The notes beneath the pieces were generated by a model. It did not search any database and was not told where the DNA came from. It was given only the letters and a program-made list of their open reading frames with translations. The position numbers were made by a program, and so were the translations under genes. A DNA stretch of 45,783 nt from an uncultured Eubacterium sp. (lineage in GTDB: Bacteria > Bacillota > Clostridia > Oscillospirales > Acutalibacteraceae). Every line of letters begins with the position of its first letter. The first letter of the stretch is position 1. The stretch is from the NCBI GenBank assembly GCA_905234995.1, contig CAJOJV010000008.1, forward strand, positions 1-45,783, in the 5' to 3' direction. Positions 25,127 through 33,561 of the stretch are shown here, one piece after another.

Positions 25127-27001
25127 ATGGAGAAGTATAACGCCGGAAAATATGATATTGCCGTAATCGGCGCAGGGCACGCAGGCATTGAGTCTGCGCT
25201 TGCTGCCGCGCGTCTTGGCTGCACAACCGCGGTGTTTGCAATTAATCTTGACTCCGTGGGCAATATGCCCTGCAATCCCTCTATCGGCGGCACTTCAAAG
25301 GGGCACCTTGTGCGCGAGCTTGACGCACTCGGCGGCGAGATGGGCAAGGCGGCTGATAAATACAGCATCCAGAGCCGTATGCTCAACCTCGGCAAAGGCC
25401 CCGCCGTTCATTCCCTGCGCGCGCAGATTGACCGCAGAGACTATTCAAAGGGTATGAAGCACACCTTGGAGCTTCAGGAAAACCTTGATTTAAGGCAAGC
25501 GGAGATTACAGCTATTGAAAAGCGCGAGGGCGGCTGGCTGCTGACGACGAGGCTCGGCGCAGAGTACCTTGCAAAGGCGGTTATCCTTGCAACGGGCACC
25601 TTTCTCGGCGGCAAAATCTATATCGGCGAGGCAGCTTACGAAAGCGGGCCGGACGGTATGTTCCCCGCAACCGAGCTTGCAGAGAGCCTTAAAGCGCTTG
25701 GTCTTCCGCTTCGCCGTTTTAAGACGGGAACACCCAGCCGCGTTAACAGGCGCAGCGTTGATTTTTCCAAAACCGAAATTCAGCTTGGCGATGAACGCAC
25801 CGTGCCCTTCAGCTTTGAAACCGAAGCGCGCCCCGAAAATAAGGCTGCGTGCTATATCACATATACAAACGAAAAAACGAAAGAGGTTATCCTCAGAAAT
25901 CTACACCGTTCGCCGATGTACAGCGGTAAAATAGACGGCAAGGGGCCGCGCTATTGCCCGAGCTTTGAGGATAAAATCGTTCGCTTTGCAGATAAGGAAA
26001 GGCATCAGCTTTTCATTGAGCCCTGCGGACTTGAAACCGAGGAAATGTACCTTCAGGGGCTTTCCTCCTCCCTGCCCGAGGAAGTGCAGCTTGAATTCCT
26101 GCACACGATTCCCGGGCTTGAAAACGCGCAGGTTATGCGCACCGCCTATGCGATTGAATACGATTGCGTTGACCCGACCGCGCTTAAGGCTTCCCTTGAA
26201 TTCAAGGATTTTGACGGCTTATTCGGCGCAGGGCAGTTTAACGGCAGCAGCGGATACGAGGAGGCTGCGGCGCAGGGGCTCGTTGCGGGCATTAACGCGG
26301 CAAGGCTCGTGCAGGGCAAGAGCGCGATTACGCTTGACCGCGGCGGCTCATATATCGGCACGCTGATTGACGACCTCGTTACGAAGGGCTGCTCAGACCC
26401 CTACCGAATGATGACGAGCCGCAGCGAATACCGCCTCGTGCTCAGGCAGGATAATGCAGACATCAGGCTGACTCCGCTCGGCTATGAAATCGGCTTAATC
26501 AGCGAGGAGCGATATGACCGCTTCCTTGAAAAGCAGGCGCAGATTGCTGCGGAGCGCCAAAGGATTGAGGAAAAATCAATCCCCCTCTCCCCTGCTCTCA
26601 ACGAAGCCCTTGAGGCGTGCGGCACGGCGCCGCTTGCAAAGGGCTGCAAAATGATTGAGCTGCTGAAAAGACCGCAGGTTACCTATGAAACCCTTGCAGC
26701 ATTTGATGATGAGCGCCCCGAGCTGCCCTACGAGGTGTTTGAGCAGGTTGAAATTTCCGTGAAATACGAGGGCTACATCACAAGGCAGGAACAGCAGATT
26801 AAGGAAATGCGCCGAATTGAGGCAAAGCAAATCCCTGCGGACATTGATTATTCCGCCCTCAAGGGGCTGAGGCTTGAAGCAATTGAAAAGCTTTCAAAAA
26901 TCAGACCCGAAAATCTTGGGCAGGCAGGCAGAATCAGCGGCGTTAATCCCGCGGACATTGCCGCCCTTAACATAATTTTGGAGTCGATGAACAATGATTG
27001 A
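25127..27001 (+). CDS. mnmG: tRNA uridine-5-carboxymethylaminomethyl modification enzyme MnmG
   Basis: MnmG is the FAD enzyme partner of MnmE in wobble-uridine modification. The 624-residue product has the N-terminal Rossmann FAD motif (IAVIGAGHAGIESALAAARLG), CNPSIGGTSKGHLVRE, LATGTFLGGKIYIG, RFKTGTPSRVN and a C-terminal helical domain (GYITRQEQQIKEMRRIEAKQIP). I use the ATG at 25127 (GAGG upstream); the in-frame GTG-like start in the repeat is unlikely. Its stop overlaps rsmG by 8 bp. Confidence 0.97.
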   Translation: MEKYNAGKYDIAVIGAGHAGIESALAAARLGCTTAVFAINLDSVGNMPCNPSIGGTSKGHLVRELDALGGEMGKAADKYSIQSRMLNLGKGPAVHSLRAQIDRRDYSKGMKHTLELQENLDLRQAEITAIEKREGGWLLTTRLGAEYLAKAVILATGTFLGGKIYIGEAAYESGPDGMFPATELAESLKALGLPLRRFKTGTPSRVNRRSVDFSKTEIQLGDERTVPFSFETEARPENKAACYITYTNEKTKEVILRNLHRSPMYSGKIDGKGPRYCPSFEDKIVRFADKERHQLFIEPCGLETEEMYLQGLSSSLPEEVQLEFLHTIPGLENAQVMRTAYAIEYDCVDPTALKASLEFKDFDGLFGAGQFNGSSGYEEAAAQGLVAGINAARLVQGKSAITLDRGGSYIGTLIDDLVTKGCSDPYRMMTSRSEYRLVLRQDNADIRLTPLGYEIGLISEERYDRFLEKQAQIAAERQRIEEKSIPLSPALNEALEACGTAPLAKGCKMIELLKRPQVTYETLAAFDDERPELPYEVFEQVEISVKYEGYITRQEQQIKEMRRIEAKQIPADIDYSALKGLRLEAIEKLSKIRPENLGQAGRISGVNPADIAALNIILESMNND

Positions 27002-27698
27002 CAGAGAATTATTAAAGCAGAGCGCCGAGGCAGTCGGCGTTTCGCTTGACGATATGGCGCTTGACCGCTTTGAGCTTATGGAGCAGAGGCTGCAGCGCTG
27101 GAACGAGCACACGAATTTAACGGCTATAACCGAGCCTGATGAAATCGTTATCAAGCACTTTGCGGATTCGCTGACGGTGCTCGGCGCAGTTGATATCCCG
27201 CAGGGCGCTCAAGTTGCGGACGTTGGCTGCGGCGCAGGCTTCCCCGGGCTTCCCCTTTTGTGCGCTCGCCCCGATTTGGAGCTGAGCTTCATTGACAGCG
27301 TCGGCAAAAAGCTGAGCTTTATTCGAGAAATGCTTAAGTACGAGGGCTTATTCGGCGAGGTGCTTCACGAGCGTGCCGAGGAGCTTGGGCAAAGCGGCGA
27401 TTACCGCGAGAGCTATGATATAGTAGTTTCCCGCGCGGTTGCTGCAATGAACGAGCTTTGCGAATATTGCCTGCCCCTCGTTAAGGTCGGCGGCGTGTTT
27501 GTTGCAATGAAGGGCGTGCAGGATGAAGCGGAGCTTGGTGCGAACGCAATTGCAACCCTCGGCGGCGAGATTGACAGAATCGTGCCCGTTGAGCTGCCGA
27601 ACGGCGACAAAAGAAATCTGGTTATCATTAAAAAGATTTCGCAAACGCCGACAAAATATCCCAGAAGAGCCAAGAAAATTACAAGCAAGCCGCTCTAA
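26994..27698 (+). CDS. rsmG: 16S rRNA (guanine527-N7)-methyltransferase
   Basis: RsmG methylates G527 of 16S rRNA; loss gives low-level streptomycin resistance in several bacteria. The 234-residue product shows NEHTNLTAI, the SAM-binding VADVGCGAGFPGLPLLCARPDLELSFIDSVGKKLSFI and VVSRAVAAMNELCEYCLPLVKVGG. It overlaps the mnmG end by 8 bp, so translation is probably coupled. A terminator follows. Confidence 0.96.
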   Translation: MIDRELLKQSAEAVGVSLDDMALDRFELMEQRLQRWNEHTNLTAITEPDEIVIKHFADSLTVLGAVDIPQGAQVADVGCGAGFPGLPLLCARPDLELSFIDSVGKKLSFIREMLKYEGLFGEVLHERAEELGQSGDYRESYDIVVSRAVAAMNELCEYCLPLVKVGGVFVAMKGVQDEAELGANAIATLGGEIDRIVPVELPNGDKRNLVIIKKISQTPTKYPRRAKKITSKPL

Positions 27699-27722
27699 CC
27701 CTGTCGATTATTACATATTATT

Positions 27723-27754
27723 AAGGATTTCTCTCGACGAGAAATCCTTTTTTT
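27723..27754 (+). terminator. Rho-independent terminator after rsmG
   Basis: AAGGATTTCTC-TCGAC-GAGAAATCCTT followed by a T run ends the mnmE-mnmG-rsmG unit 25 bp after the rsmG stop. Confidence 0.92.
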
Positions 27755-27816
27755 CTGTGAAAAAGTGTGATATATTATAGTCAGTGAGGACAAGGGGTCA
27801 CGCAAGAGGTTTAAAA

Positions 27817-28626
27817 ATGCCCGAGGAAGTTTTAAGAATAGCAACGGAAAAGCTGCTGCCAAACCCCTATCAGCCGAGAAAGCAGTTTAAAAGCGAGGAG
27901 CTTTTAAGCCTTTCGGAATCAATAAGGGAGAACGGCGTGCTGCAGCCCCTGCTTGCAAGGCGCATTAATAACAGCGATTATTACGAGCTGATTGCCGGTG
28001 AGCGCAGGCTGCGCGCGGCAATACTTGCCAATCAGAGCACGGTTCCCTGCCTTATCGTTGACTGCGATTATGAGGACGGCGCGCTCTATTCCATATTGGA
28101 AAACATTCAGCGATCAGATTTGAGCTTTTTTGAGGAAGCAACGGCGATAAGTCAGCTTCAAAACCATTTTGGTTTATCGCAAACGGAGATTGCAAGGAGG
28201 CTCGGCAAGAGCCAGAGCGCCCTGTCAAACAAGCTTAGGCTTTTAAAGCTTCCTGCTGACGCGCGATATTTCATAGAAAAAGAGGGGCTGACAGAGCGCC
28301 ACGCCCGCGCCCTGCTAAAGCTTGAGGATGAAAAGAAGCTTTGGACCGCATTAAAGTCCATTAAGGAGCGCAATCTTAACGTTACGCAGACGGAAGCCCT
28401 CGTAAACTCTATGACCCGGAAGAAGCCACGCCCCCATAAGAACGTGGTTAAGATATTCAAGGACGTGCGGATATTCGTCAATACGGTTAATAAGGCAATT
28501 AATACAATGCGCGAGGCAGGAATTCCCGCAGAAGCAAACAAAACGGAGACGGACGATTATATAGAATTCCTTGTCAGAATTCCCAAAACCGCGGAGAAGG
28601 CTGATAATTCGCCAAAAACCGCGTAA
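27817..28626 (+). CDS. noc: ParB-family nucleoid occlusion protein (Noc-like)
   Basis: The 269-residue product is a ParB/Noc CTPase clamp: LPNPYQPRKQF and IRENGVLQPLLARR (N-terminal domain), AGERRLRAA (CTP-binding motif), ENIQRSDLSFFEEATAI, a helix-turn-helix (LSQTEIARRLGKSQSALSNKLRLLKLP) and a C-terminal dimer domain. It is the second ParB-like gene of the window; the position between rsmG and parA is that of noc in Bacillus. The name is by position. I chose the ATG at 27817 because AAGAGG lies 7 nt upstream; the GTG at 27784 has none. Three parS-type sites follow. Confidence 0.85.
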   Translation: MPEEVLRIATEKLLPNPYQPRKQFKSEELLSLSESIRENGVLQPLLARRINNSDYYELIAGERRLRAAILANQSTVPCLIVDCDYEDGALYSILENIQRSDLSFFEEATAISQLQNHFGLSQTEIARRLGKSQSALSNKLRLLKLPADARYFIEKEGLTERHARALLKLEDEKKLWTALKSIKERNLNVTQTEALVNSMTRKKPRPHKNVVKIFKDVRIFVNTVNKAINTMREAGIPAEANKTETDDYIEFLVRIPKTAEKADNSPKTA

Positions 28627-28810
28627 AAAGCATATAATTATAGGAAAAGACCCCCTGATTTACATTAATTTGCTTAAAACGGGCAACCGTTTTAACATAT
28701 TCTCCTCTTTTCATCACGTGGAATGGCTCACCGTAAGGTGGGCCATTCTGCGTTTTGCCTCCCTTGTGTAAAGAGAGGTGGCTGCCGTAGGCAGGCGGAG
28801 GGATTGTTTT
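28627..28810. repeat. noncoding hairpin-rich stretch after noc
   Basis: No gene is supported here. Hairpins include AAAACGG-GCAA-CCGTTTT and GAATGGC-TCACCGTAAGGTGG-GCCATTC (about 28721-28749), the latter with an inner CACC/GGTG arm. The following CTCCCTT/AAGAGAGG and GGCTGCC-GTA-GGCAGGC resemble the intergenic repeat near 2880. The 128-codon frame from 28723 runs over these repeats and the parS sites and is not protein-like. Confidence 0.5.
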
Positions 28811-28817
28811 CCCCTTG

Positions 28818-28833
28818 TGTTTCACGTGAAACA
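28818..28833. promoter_or_regulatory. parS site 1 (TGTTTCACGTGAAACA)
   Basis: The 16-mer equals the consensus bacterial parS site, the loading site of ParB. The perfect palindrome extends to 22 bp (28815-28836). It lies between noc and parA, close to their own genes and about 22 kb from oriC. Confidence 0.92.
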
Positions 28834-28916
28834 CAACCACAAGATGTTGGTTTTTATTTAAACATTATTTCAAAGACACTTGTTGATCGTAATCAATGTT
28901 TGTTTTGGCGTTGTTT

Positions 28917-28999
28917 TGTTGAAAACTCTGTTGAAACTGTTCAAGGTTTAGTTTATATGCAGCATATTGCGCATAAATTGTTTAAAACTATGTTGAAAT
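28917..28999 (-). promoter_or_regulatory. three DnaA-box-like 9-mers between the parS sites
   Basis: On the minus strand, TTTTCAACA (28917-28925) matches the origin boxes exactly; GTTTCAACA (28929-28937) and ATTTCAACA (28991-28999) differ at one end. The clustering in the segregation locus may link DnaA and ParB (inference). Confidence 0.4.
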
Positions 29000-29012
29000 T
29001 GTTAAAGCCGTT

Positions 29013-29028
29013 TGTTCCACGTGAAACA
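29013..29028. promoter_or_regulatory. parS site 2 (TGTTCCACGTGAAACA)
   Basis: The sequence differs from the perfect palindrome by one base (C at position 5), a variant accepted in Bacillus-type parS sites. Confidence 0.9.
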
Positions 29029-29083
29029 TCTATATATTGTGAGAACATTCGTGCACACCACAATTTTTCAAAAAATTTGCAAT

Positions 29084-29099
29084 TGTTTCACGTGAAACT
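29084..29099. promoter_or_regulatory. parS site 3 (TGTTTCACGTGAAACT)
   Basis: This site has one terminal mismatch to the consensus and sits just upstream of the parA promoter, so bound ParB could affect parA expression (inference). Confidence 0.85.
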
Positions 29100-29111
29100 T
29101 CCCTTTTAATA

Positions 29112-29140
29112 TTGATTATGAAAAAGTTATGTTGTATAAT
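29112..29140 (+). promoter_or_regulatory. parA promoter (TTGATT-17-TATAAT)
   Basis: TTGATT (29112-29117) and TATAAT (29135-29140) are 17 bp apart, 68 bp before the parA start and just after parS site 3. Further AT-rich TATAAT-like sequence follows at about 29152. Confidence 0.65.
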
Positions 29141-29207
29141 GGCATTGTGTTATATAATATATAAATTAATACTATTTATATATACCGTTATGAAAGGCGG
29201 AATCTGT

Positions 29208-29969
29208 ATGGGAAAAGTTGTCGCAATATTTAATCAGAAAGGCGGAGTCGGCAAAACAACCACCTGCGTTAGCTTAGCAGCCGCGCTCGGCGCTAAAGGA
29301 AAGAAAACGCTTTTGGTTGACGTTGACCCTCAGGGCAATTCAACAAGCGGAGTTGGCGTTGATAAAGCCGAAATTGAATATTCAACTTATGATATTCTGA
29401 TTAATAAGGTGCCGGCAAGGGGAATATTGATTGAAACAGAGTTTAAGAACTTATCTCTGCTTCCGGCAAATATGAATCTGGCTGGGGCTGAGCTTGAGCT
29501 TGCAGAGCAGGAAGAGCGCTTCTTTTCGCTGAAAAAAGCGCTTGCGCCCCTCGTTGTTGATTTTGATTATGTCATTATCGATTGCCCGCCGAGCTTAGGG
29601 CTTCTCAGTCTTAACGCGCTCACCGCCGCGGATACGCTGATCGTTCCGCTGCAATGCGAGTACTATGCGCTTGAGGGCTTAAGCCAGCTTGTGGCAACGG
29701 TTCGCACGGTTAAGCAGCATTATAACGAGCACCTTGAACTGGAGGGCGTCATTTTCACGATGTTCGACAGCCGCCTGAAATTAAACCAGCAGGTAATGGA
29801 TGAGGTTAATCAGTATTTCCCGAATAAGGCTTATAAAACGATGATTCCGCGCAGCGTTAAATTGGCGGAGGCGCCGAGCTTCGGACAGCCGATAATATAT
29901 TATGAAAAATACTCAAAGCCTTCATTTGCCTATAAAAAGCTTGCCGACGAGTTCTTAAAAAGGCAGTAA
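29208..29969 (+). CDS. parA: chromosome partitioning ATPase ParA (Soj)
   Basis: ParA is a Walker-type ATPase that binds DNA as a dimer and moves ParB-parS complexes; in Bacillus, Soj also controls DnaA. The 253-residue product has the deviant Walker A (FNQKGGVGKTTT), DVDPQGNSTSGVG, VIIDCPPSLGLLSLNAL and PRSVKLAEAPSFGQPI. The ATG at 29208 follows AAAGGCGG; the longer frame from 29112 adds a non-family N-terminus. parB lies 123 bp downstream. Confidence 0.97.
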   Translation: MGKVVAIFNQKGGVGKTTTCVSLAAALGAKGKKTLLVDVDPQGNSTSGVGVDKAEIEYSTYDILINKVPARGILIETEFKNLSLLPANMNLAGAELELAEQEERFFSLKKALAPLVVDFDYVIIDCPPSLGLLSLNALTAADTLIVPLQCEYYALEGLSQLVATVRTVKQHYNEHLELEGVIFTMFDSRLKLNQQVMDEVNQYFPNKAYKTMIPRSVKLAEAPSFGQPIIYYEKYSKPSFAYKKLADEFLKRQ

Positions 29970-29982
29970 TGTTTGTGTGAAA

Positions 29983-30030
29983 TAGTGACCGGTGGCCAGT
30001 TCTCAGTGGTCAGTTGTCGGTTTGACGAGC
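29983..30030. repeat. GTGGTCAGT-type repeat between parA and parB
   Basis: The sequence has AGTGACCGGTGGCCAGT, CTCAGTGGTCAGT and then GACGAGC-TGC-GCTCGTC, a perfect 7-bp hairpin. The same opening AGTGACCGGTG is found at 43530. Confidence 0.6.
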
Positions 30031-30092
30031 TGCGCTCGTCTGAATTGAAAGTGAAGCATTGCAAGATGTGATGCTATAAAAGGAGAATGTAT

Positions 30093-30944
30093 ATGGCAAA
30101 GAAACAATCAGGTCTGGGCAAGGGGCTTGGCGCGTTAATGCTTGAGAACGCAACCGAGGATATGGTTGCAACCAACACGCTCTCAATCAATGAAATCGTG
30201 CCGAACAAGGACCAGCCCCGCAAAACCTTTGACGAGGGTACGCTGATGGAGCTTGCGGACAGCATTCGCCAGCACGGCGTTTTGCAGCCGCTGCTCGTTC
30301 GTCCGCTTCCGAGCGGAGGATATCAGCTTGTTGCCGGAGAGCGCCGCTGGAGAGCCTGCCGAATGGTTGGGCTTAAAGAGGTGCCCGTAGTCGTTAAGGA
30401 GCTTTCGGACACCGAAACGATGGAAATCGCAATCATCGAAAATCTTCAGCGCGAGGATTTAAACCCGATTGAAGAGGCTGAGGGCCTGCAGGCGCTTATT
30501 GATAAATGCGGCTTCACGCAGGAGGAAATCGCAACCTCCGTCGGCAAGAGCCGTCCCGCGATTGCCAACAGCCTGCGACTTTTAAGGCTTCCGCCCGAGG
30601 TTCTGGAAATGACGAAGAACGGCGACATCTCGGCAGGCCACGCACGCGCGCTGCTTGCGCTTGAAAACGACGCGCTGATTTATGAGGCGGCGCAGAACAT
30701 TATTAATAACAAGCTCACCGTGCGCGATGTTGAGCGCCTTGCAAAAATCAAGGATACGAGCGGCACGGTTCCGCAGAAGCGCTCCCGCCGCAGGGATAGC
30801 TTTTATGACGAGGTTGAGCTTTCGCTCACCGAGGCGCTCGGCAGGCGCGTTAAGGTTTACACCGGCAGGGGAAAGGGCACCCTTGAAATTGAGTTCTATA
30901 ATATGGAAGAGCTCAAGGACCTTGCAAATAAATTAGGTGAGTAA
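30093..30944 (+). CDS. parB: chromosome partitioning protein ParB (Spo0J)
   Basis: ParB is a CTP-dependent clamp that loads at parS and spreads. The 283-residue product has GLGKGLGALM at the N-terminus (ParA-activating segment), IVPNKDQPRKTF, LQPLLVRP, the CTP motif GERRWRACR, ENLQREDLNPIEEAEG, a helix-turn-helix (FTQEEIATSVGKSRPAIANSLRLLRLP) and a C-terminal dimer domain. I use the ATG at 30093, 7 nt after AAGGAG. With parA and the three parS sites it forms a complete segregation system. Confidence 0.97.
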   Translation: MAKKQSGLGKGLGALMLENATEDMVATNTLSINEIVPNKDQPRKTFDEGTLMELADSIRQHGVLQPLLVRPLPSGGYQLVAGERRWRACRMVGLKEVPVVVKELSDTETMEIAIIENLQREDLNPIEEAEGLQALIDKCGFTQEEIATSVGKSRPAIANSLRLLRLPPEVLEMTKNGDISAGHARALLALENDALIYEAAQNIINNKLTVRDVERLAKIKDTSGTVPQKRSRRRDSFYDEVELSLTEALGRRVKVYTGRGKGTLEIEFYNMEELKDLANKLGE

Positions 30945-30950
30945 TTGCAG

Positions 30951-31036
30951 GCGGGGCGCCGAGTCGACGCCCCCTACATTCTCACAACAGCGTTACAGGA
31001 AAAATGTAGGGTACGCCGACCTCGGCGTACCGCAAA
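30951..31036. repeat. head-to-head pair of GTAGGG-type repeats before serS
   Basis: The first copy is inverted (GGGGCGCCGAGTCGACGCCCC then CTACATT, 30954-30980), the second direct (GTAGGGTACGCCGA-CCT-CGGCGTACCGC, about 31005-31033). The second hairpin is the exact complement of the one at 40414-40445. The serS ribosome binding site AAAGGAG follows directly after CCGC. Confidence 0.78.
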
Positions 31037-31047
31037 GGAGAAATAAT

Positions 31048-32334
31048 ATGTTAGATATCAGATTTGTTAGGGAAAATCCCGAAATTGTTAAGGAAAACAT
31101 CAAAAAGAAGTTTCAGGATGAGAAGCTTCCGCTCGTTGACAGAGTAATTGCGCTTGACGAGGAAAAGCGCGAAACACAGAAAAGGGCAGACGAGCTGCGC
31201 GCAAACCGCAACAAGCTTTCAAAGGAAATCGGAAACCTTATGGCTCAGGGCAAGAAGGAAGAGGGAATGGCGCTGCGCGAAAAGGTTAAGGCGCAGGCGG
31301 ACGAGCTTGAGGAGCTTTCCAAAAAGGAAACCGAGCTCACCGCTGAGGTTACAAAGATTATGATGACCATTCCGAATATTATTGACGATTCCGTGCCTAT
31401 CGGTAAGGATGACAGTGAAAACGTTGAGGTTCAGCGCTACGGCGAGCCCGTCGTTCCGGATTACGAAATTCCTTATCACACCGATATTATGGAAACCTTT
31501 GACGGCATTGATTTGGATGCCGCAGGCAGAGTTGCGGGTAACGGCTTCTATTATCTTATGGGCGATATCGCACGCCTGCATTCCGCAGTGCTGGCTTATG
31601 CGCGCGATTTTATGATTAACCGCGGCTTCACCTATTGCGTGCCTCCGTTTATGATTCGCTCCGCCGTTGTTGACGGCGTTATGAGTTTTGCCGAAATGGA
31701 TGCAATGATGTATAAAATCGAGGGCGAGGATTTATATCTTATCGGCACCTCCGAGCATTCAATGATCGGTAAGTTTATTGACACGATTACACCCGAGGAA
31801 AAGCTGCCGATGACCTTAACCTCTTATTCACCCTGCTTCCGCAAGGAGAAGGGCGCTCACGGCATTGAGGAGAGGGGCGTTTACAGAATTCATCAGTTTG
31901 AAAAGCAGGAAATGATTGTTGTCTGCAAGCCTGAGGATTCCCCGATTTGGTTTGATAAGCTCTGGCAGAACACCGTTGATTTGTTCCGCACGCTTGATAT
32001 TCCGGTTCGCACGCTTGAATGCTGCTCGGGCGACCTTGCAGACCTTAAGGTTAAATCCGTTGACGTTGAGGCTTGGTCACCGAGACAGCAGAAATATTTT
32101 GAGGTTGGCTCCTGCTCAAATCTTTCGGACGCACAGGCACGCCGCCTTCGCATCAGAATTAAGGGCGAGGAGGGCAATTATCTTGCCCACACGCTTAACA
32201 ACACCGTCGTTGCACCGCCGAGAATGCTTATCGCTTTCTTAGAGAATAACCTGCAGGCGGACGGCACCGTTATTATTCCCGAGGCGCTCAGACCTTATAT
32301 GGGCGGCACCGAAAAATTAATCCCGAAAAAATAA
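31048..32334 (+). CDS. serS: seryl-tRNA synthetase
   Basis: SerRS charges tRNA-Ser. The 428-residue product has the N-terminal helical arm (about 30-100, coiled coil), then class II motifs: SPCFRKEKGAHGIEERGVYRIHQFEKQE (motif 2) and the C-terminal PRMLIAFLENNLQADG...LRPYMGG (motif 3, with the conserved Arg). The residues just before motif 3 read LNNTVVAPPR, where many bacterial enzymes have LNGSGLAVGR. The ATG at 31048 is 5-6 nt after AAAGGAG. The serS location after parB is common in Clostridia. Confidence 0.97.
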   Translation: MLDIRFVRENPEIVKENIKKKFQDEKLPLVDRVIALDEEKRETQKRADELRANRNKLSKEIGNLMAQGKKEEGMALREKVKAQADELEELSKKETELTAEVTKIMMTIPNIIDDSVPIGKDDSENVEVQRYGEPVVPDYEIPYHTDIMETFDGIDLDAAGRVAGNGFYYLMGDIARLHSAVLAYARDFMINRGFTYCVPPFMIRSAVVDGVMSFAEMDAMMYKIEGEDLYLIGTSEHSMIGKFIDTITPEEKLPMTLTSYSPCFRKEKGAHGIEERGVYRIHQFEKQEMIVVCKPEDSPIWFDKLWQNTVDLFRTLDIPVRTLECCSGDLADLKVKSVDVEAWSPRQQKYFEVGSCSNLSDAQARRLRIRIKGEEGNYLAHTLNNTVVAPPRMLIAFLENNLQADGTVIIPEALRPYMGGTEKLIPKK

Positions 32335-32355
32335 CGAAAGCAAGAGGTTTTTGCC

Positions 32356-33561
32356 GTGAAAACTAATGCAACTTATTTTGTGAATGATGAAAAAGCGCCG
32401 CTTCGCTACGGCGAAATCAATCTTATCAATCCGCCCAGGCAGAGGCTCAGGGGCGAGCCTGCGCTTGAGGGCGTTGAGGCAATTCCTGTTTTCTGCGGCT
32501 TTTGCGGAACGGATTTTGAGCTTATGAAAATGGGCAAAAGGGGAGAGCTTAACCCCAAATTCCCCGCCGGCGAAAAGCGCCTGATTAACGGGCACGAGGG
32601 TGTCGTGTGGGTTCCGTCGGAAAACCGTTTTGCAATCGTTCTCATCCGCGGGGGCGACAGCTATGACCCCACCCGATATACAGAGGACGAAACCTATTTT
32701 GAATACGGCTGCGACGGGGCAGACGGGCTTTTTGCCGATAAAAACTATTTTAATCCGGATATGCTTTTGCATCTGCCCGCAGAATACGAGCGCGCAGAGA
32801 AGCTGCCGCTTTCCGTTGCAAAGCGCCTTGTTTTCAGCGACCCTTATGCCTGCGCGATTTTCCAGCACGAGCGTATGAGCGATATTGGCGAGGCGCAGAG
32901 CTTCCGCGTCGTTATGGCGCGTGAAAAATGCACCGAGCAGCAGGCGCGCGAAATGGCAAAGAATGAAACCTTCTTTAACACCGTTATTTACGGACTGGGA
33001 ACGACGGGTCTTTTCATCGGCGACCAGATTCGCAGAAATCACCCGGACGCTAAAATCCTCTTCGTTGCAAGAAGCGGGGAGGACAGCGAAAAGGTGCGCT
33101 TCGTTAAGAAAAATCTTAATGCCGATTATCTTTGCGCCTTCGGGCTTTCCGAGGCAGAGGTTGCCGAAAAAATCAAGGCTTATTTCGGCGGCACGGCTTC
33201 CTGCTTCGTAGGCACCAGCGGCAACGAGGTTGAGCACAGAATAGCGTTTGAGCAGGGTGTGCTCGGCTGCAACGGTATTTATGACAGCTTTTCGCTCGGC
33301 CCGCACGTAACCTTTGACACGATGCCTTTCGGATTTAAAAACCACGTGATTTTATCCTCAATCAATTTCACGCAAAAGCATATGGAGGAGGCAATCCGCA
33401 TCCTCTGCACAAGCTGCTTTGATGAGCTTGTTGAGCTGATTGACAGGGCGGAATTCACTGCAGACCCGATGGATGCTTATATAAATAAAATCTACAGTAA
33501 GGGCGCTCCGCTCAAAACCGCTGTTATATGGAACAAGGATTATATTGAGGAGGCTGAATAA
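32356..33561 (+). CDS. medium-chain dehydrogenase, glucose dehydrogenase-like, without structural zinc
   Basis: The 401-residue protein is a GroES-plus-Rossmann medium-chain dehydrogenase. Catalytic-zinc residues are visible: CGFCGTD (Cys47-Cys50) and GHE (His80-Glu81). The structural-zinc lobe, normally four Cys, is replaced by SYDPTRYTEDETYFEYGCDGADGLF; the E-x-G...DG part resembles archaeal-type glucose 1-dehydrogenases. The nucleotide-binding region is VIYGLGTTGLFIGDQI. The start is GTG, 8 nt after AAGAGG. It overlaps the next gene by one base, forming an operon with another dehydrogenase and an amidohydrolase. The substrate is unknown, probably a sugar or polyol. Confidence 0.8.
   Translation: MKTNATYFVNDEKAPLRYGEINLINPPRQRLRGEPALEGVEAIPVFCGFCGTDFELMKMGKRGELNPKFPAGEKRLINGHEGVVWVPSENRFAIVLIRGGDSYDPTRYTEDETYFEYGCDGADGLFADKNYFNPDMLLHLPAEYERAEKLPLSVAKRLVFSDPYACAIFQHERMSDIGEAQSFRVVMAREKCTEQQAREMAKNETFFNTVIYGLGTTGLFIGDQIRRNHPDAKILFVARSGEDSEKVRFVKKNLNADYLCAFGLSEAEVAEKIKAYFGGTASCFVGTSGNEVEHRIAFEQGVLGCNGIYDSFSLGPHVTFDTMPFGFKNHVILSSINFTQKHMEEAIRILCTSCFDELVELIDRAEFTADPMDAYINKIYSKGAPLKTAVIWNKDYIEEAE

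Noticed and set aside
28723-29109. 128-codon open frame between noc and parA
   Set aside because: It runs through palindromic repeats, all three parS sites and AT-rich spacer, has no ribosome binding site and no protein-like composition.
30945-31047. T-box upstream of serS
   Set aside because: The gap is only about 100 bp and is taken up by two palindromic repeats.
32317-33345. 342-codon minus-strand frame opposite the first dehydrogenase
   Set aside because: It lies antisense to a gene with clear dehydrogenase motifs and a good start; it matches no family.
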